Assembly: GCA_035517495.1 (NCBI GenBank)
Contig: DATIYT010000083.1
Coordinates: 69,590-133,589 of the forward strand
Source: DASZHJ01 sp035517495
Lineage (GTDB): Bacteria > Pseudomonadota > Alphaproteobacteria > ATCC43930 > CGMCC-115725
Direction: 5' to 3'
DNA length: 64,000 nucleotides
Position 1 is the stretch's first letter. Every line of letters starts with the position of its first letter. Under the pieces are notes generated by a model that was given only the letters and a program-made list of their open reading frames with translations, did no database searches and had not been told where the DNA came from. The position numbers were made by a program, and so were the translations under genes. Below, one piece after another: positions 17,129 through 25,972 of this stretch.

Positions 17129-18030
17129 TAGCGAGCCTCGTTCCAGAGTGAATCCAGCCGGAACCAGCTTCGCGCCGCCAGGAACAGGCCGACGGTGAGA
17201 ACGAGAAGAACCGTGCCGAGCGCCGCGGCGAATTCCCAGTTCAGCACTTTCGTCAGATTGAAGTCGATGAGCTGGGCGATGAGCACGTCGCGACGGCCGC
17301 CGAGCAAGGCCGGAATGACGAAGAAGCCGAGGCTCAGGACCAATGTCATGAGCGAGCCCGCGAACACGCCCGGCAAGGTCAGCGGAAAGTATACGTGCAC
17401 GAAGGTGCGCGGCGCCGATGCTCCGAGGCTCCGTGAGGCCCGAAGCAGACGCTGGTCCATTTTTCCGATTTGCGCCGCGATCGGCAGAACCATGTAGGGC
17501 AGCATGATTTGCGTCATGCCGATCAACACGCCCGTGGTGTTCTGCACGAGCTCCAGAGGCTCTGAAATCACGCCAAGGGCGACCAACAGATTATTGAGCA
17601 GCCCATCGGGATAAAGCACGACGATCCAGCCGTAGGCCCGCACCAGCAGGTTCGTCCAGAACGGCATCAGGATCGCGATGAGCAGGATCATGCGCCACCA
17701 CCCCTTGGCGCGGCTCAAGGCGACGGCGAACGGATAGCCGATGAGAAAGTCGATCGCGGTCACAAGACTTGAGATCCACACGGTCCTCCAGAGAACAAGA
17801 CCGTAAACCGGCGTCGTGGCGATCCGCGCATATTGATCGAGGCTCCATCCGCCATCATTGCCGTGGAAGCCGGTTTCCATCAGCAAGGCCAGCGGATAGA
17901 GGAGGAAGACTCCCACAAAGAGAAGTGCCGGGAGCCCCAACAGTCCACGCACCGACGATTTGCGCAGGTCGGGGTCCGCGGTCACTCGCGCTGCTGCGCC
18001 GACTCTATTGTTGACCGCCTCCCCGCGCAT
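17128..18030 (-). CDS. ABC transporter permease (PotB-like)
   Basis: 300 residues with about six membrane helices and the EAA loop (RASRSLGASAPRTFVHVYFP). The ATG at 18030 is preceded by GAGGAG. The first about 35 residues form a cytoplasmic tail before the first helix. It is adjacent to the PotC-like permease and the binding protein gene 17 bases upstream, consistent with one four-gene uptake operon. Confidence 0.9.
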   Translation of the reverse strand: MRGEAVNNRVGAAARVTADPDLRKSSVRGLLGLPALLFVGVFLLYPLALLMETGFHGNDGGWSLDQYARIATTPVYGLVLWRTVWISSLVTAIDFLIGYPFAVALSRAKGWWRMILLIAILMPFWTNLLVRAYGWIVVLYPDGLLNNLLVALGVISEPLELVQNTTGVLIGMTQIMLPYMVLPIAAQIGKMDQRLLRASRSLGASAPRTFVHVYFPLTLPGVFAGSLMTLVLSLGFFVIPALLGGRRDVLIAQLIDFNLTKVLNWEFAAALGTVLLVLTVGLFLAARSWFRLDSLWNEAR

Positions 18031-18047
18031 TCACTCCTCGGTCCGCC

Positions 18048-19124
18048 TCAGCTCAATCGCCAGGCATCCATCTTTTCTTGAGCCGTCGCCAGGTTCTCAC
18101 CCCACCACTTCTCGTTCATCAGTACGGTTTTGCCCTGCTGCTGGGGTCCGTTGCTCAGCAATTCGGCACGGCCTGGCGGCAGCAAGTCGTAGGCCTTCGG
18201 TGCCACAAGACCGTATGTATAGGCCATCCCGATCGCCTTCTGGCCGTCGACGCTGGTCATGAATGCGAGCAGCTTCATCGCATTGGTTTTGTTGGGGGCT
18301 CCCTTGATGACCACGTAGGACGTCCATGTGAGCTGGCTTTGCGCGTACTCGATCTCGACCGGTGCTCCCTGGTCCTTGATGAATTTCACACGGCCGTCGG
18401 CGACGAGGCCCAACATTCCCCGTTGATCCTGCAGATACTGAACGGCCTGCGCATTGGTCTCATACCAAAGCACGTCATCCTTGATCTTATCGAGCTTCTT
18501 GAGCGCTCGGTCGATGTCGAGCGGATAGAGCTTGTCGACGGTGACGCCGTCGGCAAGCAGCGCCGCTTCGAACGCGCCGCCGTTCGCCTTCGAATAGAGA
18601 ACCCGCTTCCCCGGAAAGCGCGCGGTGTCCCAGAACCCCGCAAAATCCTTGGGATGATTATCTCTATTGAACTTATTCGTATTGTACGCGATCACCCGCG
18701 ACCAGAACGCCTCGGGCAGCGAGTAGTCGGTAAGCAGGTTCGGTCCCTTCACCAATTGATCCGTGGGAATGATCGAGAAATCGAGCTTCTCGACCAACCC
18801 CTCCTTGGGTCCGATCCACTGGAAATCCGGATTGACCTCCGCGACATCCCATTCGGTGTTGTTGGCGCGCACCATCGCGCGAATCTTGCCGTAGTCGGGT
18901 CCATCGATCGTGCGGACCTTGATGCCCGTCTGCGCGGTGAAGGGCTCAAACCAGGCCTTGCGCATCGCGTCCGCCCAACTGCCGCCCCAGGTCGCGTAGA
19001 CCACTTCCGCGTCCGCAGCGAAGGCGCGACGCAGGGGCAAGGGCGCTAGCATCAGGCCCGCGGCGGCACTCTTGAGCAGAGTGCGGCGGCTCGACACTGG
19101 TTTGCGCGGCTTGGATTCCGTCAT
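18048..19124 (-). CDS. Extracellular substrate-binding protein, PotD/SBP_bac_8 type, Tat-exported
   Basis: 358 residues from the ATG at 19124 (GGGAG seven bases upstream). The leader SSRRTLLKSAAAG is a twin-arginine signal, cut near AFAAD. The mature protein opens VVYATWGGSWADAMRKAW, the common start of this family of polyamine, iron or carboxylate binding proteins. The frame is open 21 codons further upstream, but without ribosome site. Export through Tat implies folding in the cytoplasm. The true ligand is not deducible; the flanking oxygenases suggest a hydroxylatable small molecule. Confidence 0.88.
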   Translation of the reverse strand: MTESKPRKPVSSRRTLLKSAAAGLMLAPLPLRRAFAADAEVVYATWGGSWADAMRKAWFEPFTAQTGIKVRTIDGPDYGKIRAMVRANNTEWDVAEVNPDFQWIGPKEGLVEKLDFSIIPTDQLVKGPNLLTDYSLPEAFWSRVIAYNTNKFNRDNHPKDFAGFWDTARFPGKRVLYSKANGGAFEAALLADGVTVDKLYPLDIDRALKKLDKIKDDVLWYETNAQAVQYLQDQRGMLGLVADGRVKFIKDQGAPVEIEYAQSQLTWTSYVVIKGAPNKTNAMKLLAFMTSVDGQKAIGMAYTYGLVAPKAYDLLPPGRAELLSNGPQQQGKTVLMNEKWWGENLATAQEKMDAWRLS

Positions 19125-19242
19125 GGTGGTGCTCCCAAGGATTGATTTCGCGTGATACTGCACGGATCGATCGTCCGCTTTACCCACGGAATTCCCTGTA
19201 GTTTCCGCGAAAAACTCGCGTCCGCAAAACGCAAATTCACTC

Positions 19243-19248
19243 TATACT
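19243..19248 (+). promoter_or_regulatory. Candidate -10 box for the rightward oxygenase gene
   Basis: TATACT lies 31 bases upstream of the ATG at 19280 in an AT-richer stretch of the divergent intergenic region. The -35 position 17 bases further upstream (around 19220) is poor, so an activator may be needed. Only the -10 is convincing. Confidence 0.3.
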
Positions 19249-19279
19249 GATTGCCGCGCGTTGCACAGGAGGCACGGCC

Positions 19280-20239
19280 ATGGCGATCCCCCAATCGCGT
19301 CGTCTCGATTTCGCCGAGATACCGGTCATCGATGTTGGGCCGCTCGTTGACGGAAACAATCCGCGCGCGACGGTAGATGCGCTCGGCAGAGCCTGCAGCG
19401 ACATCGGATTCGTCTATATCCGAAATCACGGATTGCCACGGCCGCTCGTCGCGGATTTGGTGGAGCAGGCGGCGCTCTTTTTTAACCGTCCAATGACCGA
19501 GAAGATGAAGATCGTCGTCAATCCGCGCATGCGCGGTTATCTGCCGCTGGGCTACCGCAGCTATGCAGGTGAAGCCCGCGAGGGAACCAGTCACCAGGAA
19601 GGCTTCTGGGTCGGACACGAGCGCCCAATCGACCCCAAGAGCCCTCTCGATGGCCCCAACCTTTGGCCGGAGGGATTGCCGGGTCTCAGGCGCGCGATGC
19701 TCGCCTATTTCACGGAAGTCGAAAAGCTGAGCTACGTGCTGATGCGTGGCTTCGCGCTGGCGCTCGGATTTGACGCCGACTTCTTCGAGCCGATGTTTCG
19801 GGAGCCGATGTCGCGACTGAAGCTCAACCACTACCCGCCGCAAGACGCGCCGGAGAGGGAGAACGAAATTGGCGTGGTGCCGCACACGGACTCCGGCGGC
19901 TTTACGATTCTGTGGCAAGACAATAACGGCGGCCTTGAAATCCAGAGCAAGAGCGGCGAATGGGTGGGGGCACCACCGATCGCCGATACCTATGTGATCA
20001 ATCTCGGCAACATGATGCAAATCTGGACGAACGGCCTATTCTCTTCGACGCCGCATCGCGTGATCAACACGGGAGGCAAGGACCGCTATTCCATCCCGCT
20101 CTTCGTCAATCCCGGCCGCGACGCCGTCATCAAACCGCTGGTCGGTACGCCCGATCCTTCGTTCGAGCCGTTTCGGTACGGAGATTATCAGCGGCAATCC
20201 TATCGTCGTAGCTTCCCGGTCGCCAACATTCCGGCCTGA
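19280..20239 (+). CDS. Isopenicillin-N-synthase-like 2-oxoglutarate/Fe(II) oxygenase
   Basis: 319 residues with ribosome site AGGAGG before the ATG. Iron ligands His202, Asp204 and His259, and co-substrate Arg269-x-Ser271, are all present. The N-terminal region (IPVIDVGPLVDG) is that of the DIOX_N domain. It is divergent from the PotD-like operon and followed 80 bases later by a TRAP importer, so its substrate may be the carboxylate that importer brings in. It is a diverged paralogue of the enzyme at 14158-15135. Confidence 0.9.
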   Translation: MAIPQSRRLDFAEIPVIDVGPLVDGNNPRATVDALGRACSDIGFVYIRNHGLPRPLVADLVEQAALFFNRPMTEKMKIVVNPRMRGYLPLGYRSYAGEAREGTSHQEGFWVGHERPIDPKSPLDGPNLWPEGLPGLRRAMLAYFTEVEKLSYVLMRGFALALGFDADFFEPMFREPMSRLKLNHYPPQDAPERENEIGVVPHTDSGGFTILWQDNNGGLEIQSKSGEWVGAPPIADTYVINLGNMMQIWTNGLFSSTPHRVINTGGKDRYSIPLFVNPGRDAVIKPLVGTPDPSFEPFRYGDYQRQSYRRSFPVANIPA

Positions 20240-20319
20240 GGCGTTCAAACCGCGCTTATCGGCACGGAGTGGGACGGCGATCCAATAAACGCGCTCGGAT
20301 CAAGCAAGGAGGAAATGTC

Positions 20320-21351
20320 ATGACAGCCATTCGACTGAGCCGGCGATCCCTGTTGCGACGCGCCGGCGCCCTGCCGCTGGGTCTCGCCTTTGGGCCCGCG
20401 ATCATCGGCGCTGCACGAGCGGCTCCGCTGCAGATGAAGCTATCATCCTCGCTGCCCAATGATCCCAAATATGCGAATGGCCGCGTCTATTACGACAATC
20501 TCGTCAAGTACGTGAAAGCGGGCGGTCTCGGCGATCAGATCGACGTACAATTTTTTCCCGACAATCAGCTCGGCCAGGAAATCGACGTCATCAATTCCGT
20601 CAAGCTCGGCGTGATCGACCTTATGGTGTCCGGCTCTTCGATCTCGGCCAATCTCGTGCCGCTCGTCGGCACCTTCGACCTCGGGTATCTCTTCGACAGC
20701 TTCCCGCAGCAGACCAAGGCCTTCGAGGCGGGCGCCGCGAAACCGATCGAGGAGGCGTTGCTCAAGGGCGCCAACATCCGCGTCATCGCCTGGGCTTATA
20801 ACTTCGGCTCTCGGAGCGTGCTCGCGCGGAAGGCCGTGAAAAATCCGGAGGATTTGGCGGGCCTGAAGATTCGCACACTGCCCAATCCCGTCATCACGGA
20901 ATGCCTGCGTTTGATGGGCGCCGCCGCAACGCCGCTCGCCTTCGGTGAAATCTATACGGCGCTGCAGGCCGGCGTGCTCGACGGATTGGAGCACGATCCT
21001 CCGACTATTTTGGCCAGCAAGTTCTATGAGACCGCGAAGTTCTACTCACTGACGCAGCACAATTTCTCGCCGCTGGCCATCTATTTCAGCGATGCGACCT
21101 TCGGGCGTATGGATGCAAAGCTGCGGGACGGGTTCATCGGTGCCGCTCAAAAGGCGGCCGTGGATACCCGTGCTCAAGGCCTGGCCGTGGAAAAGGAAGC
21201 GCTCGATGTCTTGGGTCAGAAAGGCGTGACGGTCGGCGAGTGCGACAAGGCAGCCTTCCGCGCCCGAGTGGCGCCGCAGACGGAAGCCTTCGTGAAGGCA
21301 CATCCCGAGGCCAAGCCCGTTGTCGACTTGATTCACTCGACCCACGTCTGA
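20320..21351 (+). CDS. TRAP transporter substrate-binding protein (DctP family)
   Basis: 343 residues from the ATG at 20320, chosen for the AAGGAGG site and the immediately following Tat-like leader (SRRSLLRRAGALPLG, cut near AARAA). An earlier in-frame start at 20269 lacks both. The mature domain shows the DctP hallmarks: a middle segment with the carboxylate-binding region LAGLKIRTLPNPVITECLR and then GEIYTALQAGVLDGLEHDP. TRAP systems import organic acids by sodium gradient. Nine bases separate it from the membrane gene. Confidence 0.9.
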   Translation: MTAIRLSRRSLLRRAGALPLGLAFGPAIIGAARAAPLQMKLSSSLPNDPKYANGRVYYDNLVKYVKAGGLGDQIDVQFFPDNQLGQEIDVINSVKLGVIDLMVSGSSISANLVPLVGTFDLGYLFDSFPQQTKAFEAGAAKPIEEALLKGANIRVIAWAYNFGSRSVLARKAVKNPEDLAGLKIRTLPNPVITECLRLMGAAATPLAFGEIYTALQAGVLDGLEHDPPTILASKFYETAKFYSLTQHNFSPLAIYFSDATFGRMDAKLRDGFIGAAQKAAVDTRAQGLAVEKEALDVLGQKGVTVGECDKAAFRARVAPQTEAFVKAHPEAKPVVDLIHSTHV

Positions 21352-21360
21352 GTCCGATGA

Positions 21361-23223
21361 ATGGCTAGCGAGGCCGCAGCGGCGAACGCGGTTGGCGCCG
21401 TCCGCTTCGCGATGCGTCTGTTGCTGGGCGCAACCGATGCGGCTGCGGCGATATTCCTTGCGGCCGATCTGCTCGTGGTCATCCTATCCGTCGTTTTGCG
21501 CTCGCTCTTCGACGCTCCCGTCGAATGGTCTGACGACATCGCGCGTGGGCTGATGGTCGCCTCCAGCTTCTTCGGTGCGGCGAGTGCCGTGGCGCGCGGC
21601 GAGAACGTCGGCGTTCAATTCTTCGTTCAGAAAATCCCGACTGCTCCTCGTCGACTGATCGAGGCTGTGGGCGTGCTCCTGATGGTGATTGTATCTACCT
21701 ATGTCGCCGTCAACGCCATCAGACTCGGCGCACTGACGACGGGACAGACAACCGGTTCGGGGCTGCCGCTCCAGCTCACTTTCTATCCGATGGGCGTGGG
21801 GGCGGCGTGCATGGCGATCTTCGCCCTCGATCAATTTTGCCGCCGCGGTACCGGCGGGATCGTGACGGCGGTTGCCATCGTTGCCGCGCTCGCGGGGATT
21901 TGGCACGTGTGGAGCGTGCTCGCGCCTGGCACCATGCCGCGGCCGGGCGTGCTGATGCTCATCGGATTCGTGGTCGCGCTCGGCGGCGGTGTGCCGATCG
22001 CATTCGCGTTGGCAATCGCGGCGCTTATATTCATCTGGGTTCAGGGAAACTTGCCCGGAGTGATCTTTGCCCAGCAGATGGCGCGGGGCATCGACAACTT
22101 CGTTCTGCTGGCGATTCCGTTTTTCATCCTCGTCGGCTACGTCATGGAGGCGAACGGCATGTCCGCGCGCCTCATTGCGTTGCTGGAGCGGCTCGTCGGC
22201 CACGTCCGCGGCGGCCTCAACGTCGTCATGGTGCTGTCGATGGTGATCTTCTCCGGCATATCCGGCTCGAAGATGGCGGACGTGGCGGCGGTGGGCTCGG
22301 TGCTGATCCCGGCGTCGCGGCGCTCGGGGCAAAATCCCGGCGGTACCGTCGCCTTGCTCGCCGCTTCGGCGGTCATGGCGGAGACGATCCCGCCCTGCAT
22401 CAACCTGATCATCCTGGGGTTCGTCGCCAATCTGTCGATCGGTGGACTCTTCATGGCCGGCTTGCTGCCGGCGGGGTTGATGGCTCTCGCGCTGATTGCG
22501 GTCGCGATCATCTTCGGCAGCCGCAGCGGCGCGACACCCGAAGCGGGGACAAGGAAATCCACGGCGAAGCTTTGGAGCGGTGCGGCCGTCACCATCGGCC
22601 TTATCGTGATCATCTTCGGGGGTTTCAAGTCAGGGTTTGCCACCGCGACGGAGATCTCCGCGTTTGCGGCACTTTATGCGCTGACGATCGGAGGCGCGGT
22701 GTTTCGCGAGCTCAGTGCGAGAGCTGCTGTACGCAGTTTCGTGCACGCGGCAACGCGGTCAGGCTTGGTGCTGTTTATCGTCGCCGCGGCGCAATCGCTC
22801 GCCTTTACGCTGACGTTGCAGCAAGTGCCGCATGCGCTCGCGGAGACCATGATCACCCTGTCGCATAGCAGCGGCACGTGGCTGTTTCTGCTGCTCTCGA
22901 TCGCAATTCTGATCGTCATGGGCTCGGTTTTGGAAGGTGCCGCGGCATTGATCATTTTCGGGCCCTTGCTGGTTCCGGTCGCGGCGCAGCTCGGAATCGC
23001 ACCGCTGCACTTCGGCGTCGTGCTGGTTATTGCCATGGGCATCGGCCTGTTCGCACCACCCCTCGGCCTCGGATTGTACGGTGCCTGCCTGATCGGAGGG
23101 GTGCCCATAGAAGTGACGGTCAAGCCGATGTTTCGGTATCTCGGATTGTTGTTGGCGTGCCTGCTGGTGATCGCGTTCACGCCGGCGTTATCGCTGTGGC
23201 TACCGCGTGCGCTGGGCTATTAG
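21361..23223 (+). CDS. TRAP transporter fused membrane subunit (DctQ-DctM)
   Basis: 620 residues. The first about 180 form the four-helix DctQ part (VEWSDDIARGLMVASSFFGA), and the remainder is the 12-helix DctM carrier with FSGISGSKMADVAAVGSVLIP, a conserved DctM segment. Fused QM subunits are common in alphaproteobacteria. It pairs with the binding protein immediately upstream to give a complete TRAP importer. Confidence 0.92.
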   Translation: MASEAAAANAVGAVRFAMRLLLGATDAAAAIFLAADLLVVILSVVLRSLFDAPVEWSDDIARGLMVASSFFGAASAVARGENVGVQFFVQKIPTAPRRLIEAVGVLLMVIVSTYVAVNAIRLGALTTGQTTGSGLPLQLTFYPMGVGAACMAIFALDQFCRRGTGGIVTAVAIVAALAGIWHVWSVLAPGTMPRPGVLMLIGFVVALGGGVPIAFALAIAALIFIWVQGNLPGVIFAQQMARGIDNFVLLAIPFFILVGYVMEANGMSARLIALLERLVGHVRGGLNVVMVLSMVIFSGISGSKMADVAAVGSVLIPASRRSGQNPGGTVALLAASAVMAETIPPCINLIILGFVANLSIGGLFMAGLLPAGLMALALIAVAIIFGSRSGATPEAGTRKSTAKLWSGAAVTIGLIVIIFGGFKSGFATATEISAFAALYALTIGGAVFRELSARAAVRSFVHAATRSGLVLFIVAAAQSLAFTLTLQQVPHALAETMITLSHSSGTWLFLLLSIAILIVMGSVLEGAAALIIFGPLLVPVAAQLGIAPLHFGVVLVIAMGIGLFAPPLGLGLYGACLIGGVPIEVTVKPMFRYLGLLLACLLVIAFTPALSLWLPRALGY

Positions 23224-23267
23224 CGACTTCGCTCGGTCGCGCGACCACCGCCTCCGCCTCGGAACCT

Positions 23268-24395
23268 TCAGATAACGCGGTCGAGGACCCAGTTCGCGAT
23301 CTCGCGGACGACCAACTCTTGGGATGAAAGGCGTCCCGGGACAGACAAAGACGAATGAAGGCCTGCTTGTTGACGCTCCGAGATGGCATTGTCCTCGGGT
23401 AGCGACTTATCCCAGCGCCGATAGTATTTCTCGACCTTTTCCGCGAAATCGGGACGCGCCATTGTGGCGCGCGGAAAGCAGGAGCCGATCACTACCTCGG
23501 TGCGGTCGGGCCCCCGAGGAAATTCCTGAAGCCACCACAGGCAATCCTGCGTCGCGGCCATGAAGGTGCAGGGATAGATCATCATGAAATAGCTGCCTTG
23601 CGCCGCTTTCGCATCCAGTGTCGGGATCGGCGGGAAGGCGTCGGCCAAATCTTCCGGCAACAGCGCGATCGTCTCGGACGCCGGCATATGCATGCCCCGC
23701 CATTCTCCCCGGCCCGTTTCGGAGGTCGTCACTTGCTTGCCGATCGAGAGCCGGTGGACGGTGGGAGTGTGGTATTCCTCCATCGCATTCTCGATGTAGA
23801 TCTTCCAGTTGCAGGCGACGTCGTAGGTGCGTCGACGCACGCAAACCATGTCCGCGAGGTTATGAGAGGCCAGCCGTTCCGGAAGGTCGCCGAGATATTG
23901 ATCGAGCGGCGCCGCCTGAGCATCCATATTCACAAAGAGAAAGCCGGCCCAGCGCTCGAGGCGGAGCGCTATGAGCCCGTACTGCTTCTTGTCGAACGCG
24001 ATCGTCTGCTCCATCCCGGCCGCACCGATCAATTCGCCGCCGAGCCCATAAACCCAGCCATGATAAGGGCAGGCAATGGCGCGACAATTGCCGGCTCCCT
24101 CCAGGAGTTTTGTTCCGCGATGCCGGCACGTATTGGCGAAGGCGCGCACCACGCCCGCTTTGTCGCGCAGCACGAGGATGGGCTCGCCGCAGAGATCAAA
24201 GGTCATGTAGTCGCCGGGATTCGGGATCTCGTCCTCGCGGCCGAGGAAATTCCACGCCGTTCTGAAAATCCGCCCGACTTCTCGATCATAGAACTGCCGC
24301 GACGTGTAGCACCACGCCGGCAGCGTCGTCGCCTCCAGGGCGGGAAGCCTGACGCGTTGGTAATTTGCGGGATCGAACATATTGTCGCTCGGCAT
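23268..24395 (-). CDS. Rieske oxygenase of the quaternary-ammonium (CntA/GbcA-like) type
   Basis: 375 residues, about the size of carnitine oxygenase CntA (371). Rieske motif Cys90-x-His92 and Cys109-x2-His112. The iron ligands are His209 and His214, and the residue three places before His209 is Glu206 (NAMEEYHTPTVH), not the usual Asp; a glutamate bridging residue is characteristic of CntA and related oxygenases that cleave C-N bonds of betaines and carnitine. The gene starts 22 bases after the stop of a glutamine-synthetase-like ligase on the same strand, suggesting that an amine released here is captured by that ligase, or vice versa. No reductase gene is adjacent. GGGAG precedes the ATG. 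Confidence 0.85.
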   Translation of the reverse strand: MPSDNMFDPANYQRVRLPALEATTLPAWCYTSRQFYDREVGRIFRTAWNFLGREDEIPNPGDYMTFDLCGEPILVLRDKAGVVRAFANTCRHRGTKLLEGAGNCRAIACPYHGWVYGLGGELIGAAGMEQTIAFDKKQYGLIALRLERWAGFLFVNMDAQAAPLDQYLGDLPERLASHNLADMVCVRRRTYDVACNWKIYIENAMEEYHTPTVHRLSIGKQVTTSETGRGEWRGMHMPASETIALLPEDLADAFPPIPTLDAKAAQGSYFMMIYPCTFMAATQDCLWWLQEFPRGPDRTEVVIGSCFPRATMARPDFAEKVEKYYRRWDKSLPEDNAISERQQAGLHSSLSVPGRLSSQELVVREIANWVLDRVI

Positions 24396-24417
24396 TATGC
24401 CAACTCCCGGCGTTCCC

Positions 24418-25887
24418 TCAGAATTTGGTCAGATAGGAATCGAGTTCCCATTCGCCGACCGTGTTGTGATAGCTCCACCACTCCTTCTGTTTGAGGGCGA
24501 CGTAAGACTCGAACAACTCGGCGCCGCAGACGGCGGCCGCGAGCGGATCCCGCGCGAAAGCCTCGATGGCCTCGAGCAAAGTGCGCGGCAGGCTCTTTAC
24601 GCCGCGTTTGGCGAGTTCCGCTTCGCTGAGCTCGTACATGTTCACGTTGTTCGGCTCGCCCGGGTCAAGGTCGTGCTCGATGCCTTCAATGCCGGCGCCC
24701 AGCACCATCGCGGCGGCGAGATAAGGGTTCATCGAAGGGTCGACCGCCCGACACTCGATCCGTGCATCGGACAGATAGACGCCGTGATGGTCCTTCGCAT
24801 CGCCCTCGATCTGCGGGCGCAGCAGCGGCACGCGCATCATGTGCGTGCGGTTGTTTCCGCCATAAGAGATGAAAATCGGCGCCCAGGTATAACCCGTCAT
24901 CGAGCCGCTTTTGATGAGCCGCTTGTAGGAGTTCACCGTCGGGCATGTCGTCGCCACGATCGCCGGCGCGTGACGCAGGACGCCGGCCAAAAACCGGTAG
25001 GCCGTCTTCGACAGGCCGCAGCCTCGTCGGTCCCGAGCATCGCCAAAGACATTCTTGCCGCTTTTCAGCTCGTACATCGACATATTGAAATGCGCGCCGC
25101 TGCCGGTTCGATCGGCATAGGGCTTCGCCATGAAGGTCGCTTCAAAGCCGTGCCGGCGCGATACTTCCTTCATCATCATGCGCCACAAGGTGAAGCGGTC
25201 GGCCATCGTCAGAACGTCCGCGTAGGCGAAATCGAATTCAAACTGGGAATTGGCATCCTCGTGATCGAAGGAATGCACTTCCCAGCCGAGCGCATTCATG
25301 TAGCCGACCACCTCGTCGAGCCACGGCAGGTTCTCCAGCAGGCTCACCACGTCATAAGCCGCCTTCGGCAGTACATCCAAGGCATTGGCCGGACGGATCT
25401 TGTTACCCTCGCGGCGAACCAGAAAAATCTCGCACTCGATGCCGAGATTGAAGCCGAGCCCATGGCGCTTTAAACGTTCGATCTGCCGCTGCAATATGGT
25501 GCGCGAGCACATCGGCCAGGCTGCCTCGTGATAATGCAGATTTCCGGGTGCCCAGGCGACCTCCGGCCTCCAAGGCAATATGGTCACGGCGCGCGGGTCG
25601 GGATAAAGCGCGAGCTCATCGTCGCTTGGCATCTGGCCCAAGCCATCGAGCGCCGCTCCAGTGAACAGCTCCGATCCGCGCATCATCCGTTCAAAATGCT
25701 CGATCGGCACCGCCTTGGCCTTTGATACGCCATGCGCGTCCACGTACGAGGCGAGGCAATACTTGACTCCCCGCTCCATTAAGTCGTGCTTCTGCGTGCT
25801 CAGCGCGGCCGAGCCTACGGCCCTTTCGCGCGCCGCCGATGGTCCGGAATGAACCGCGCCTCGCCGATTTTTCTTGGTGACCCCCAT
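24418..25887 (-). CDS. Glutamine-synthetase-like ligase (GlnT / gamma-glutamylamide synthetase type)
   Basis: 489 residues, about 50 longer than the GlnT-type enzyme at 54240-55547 because of an N-terminal extension of about 35 residues. The domain starts at about residue 38 (MERGVKYCLASYVDAHGV). Catalytic-domain features include IECEIFLVR, HEDANSQFEFDFAYAD, TGSGAHFNMS and the arginine-rich SYGGNNRTHMMRVP near the glutamate site. These ligases join glutamate to ammonia or to a small amine at the cost of ATP (gamma-glutamylmethylamide, gamma-glutamylpolyamines). Being first in a two-gene unit with a betaine-type Rieske oxygenase, an amine rather than ammonia is the more likely acceptor. Confidence 0.88.
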   Translation of the reverse strand: MGVTKKNRRGAVHSGPSAARERAVGSAALSTQKHDLMERGVKYCLASYVDAHGVSKAKAVPIEHFERMMRGSELFTGAALDGLGQMPSDDELALYPDPRAVTILPWRPEVAWAPGNLHYHEAAWPMCSRTILQRQIERLKRHGLGFNLGIECEIFLVRREGNKIRPANALDVLPKAAYDVVSLLENLPWLDEVVGYMNALGWEVHSFDHEDANSQFEFDFAYADVLTMADRFTLWRMMMKEVSRRHGFEATFMAKPYADRTGSGAHFNMSMYELKSGKNVFGDARDRRGCGLSKTAYRFLAGVLRHAPAIVATTCPTVNSYKRLIKSGSMTGYTWAPIFISYGGNNRTHMMRVPLLRPQIEGDAKDHHGVYLSDARIECRAVDPSMNPYLAAAMVLGAGIEGIEHDLDPGEPNNVNMYELSEAELAKRGVKSLPRTLLEAIEAFARDPLAAAVCGAELFESYVALKQKEWWSYHNTVGEWELDSYLTKF

Positions 25888-25972
25888 TGCAGAATCCTCG
25901 CTCAGAAAACGGTGGGAACCGCCGAGTTTAGTCTTACACTGGCGCGCGTTTTAAGCACGAGGGATTTACCCG

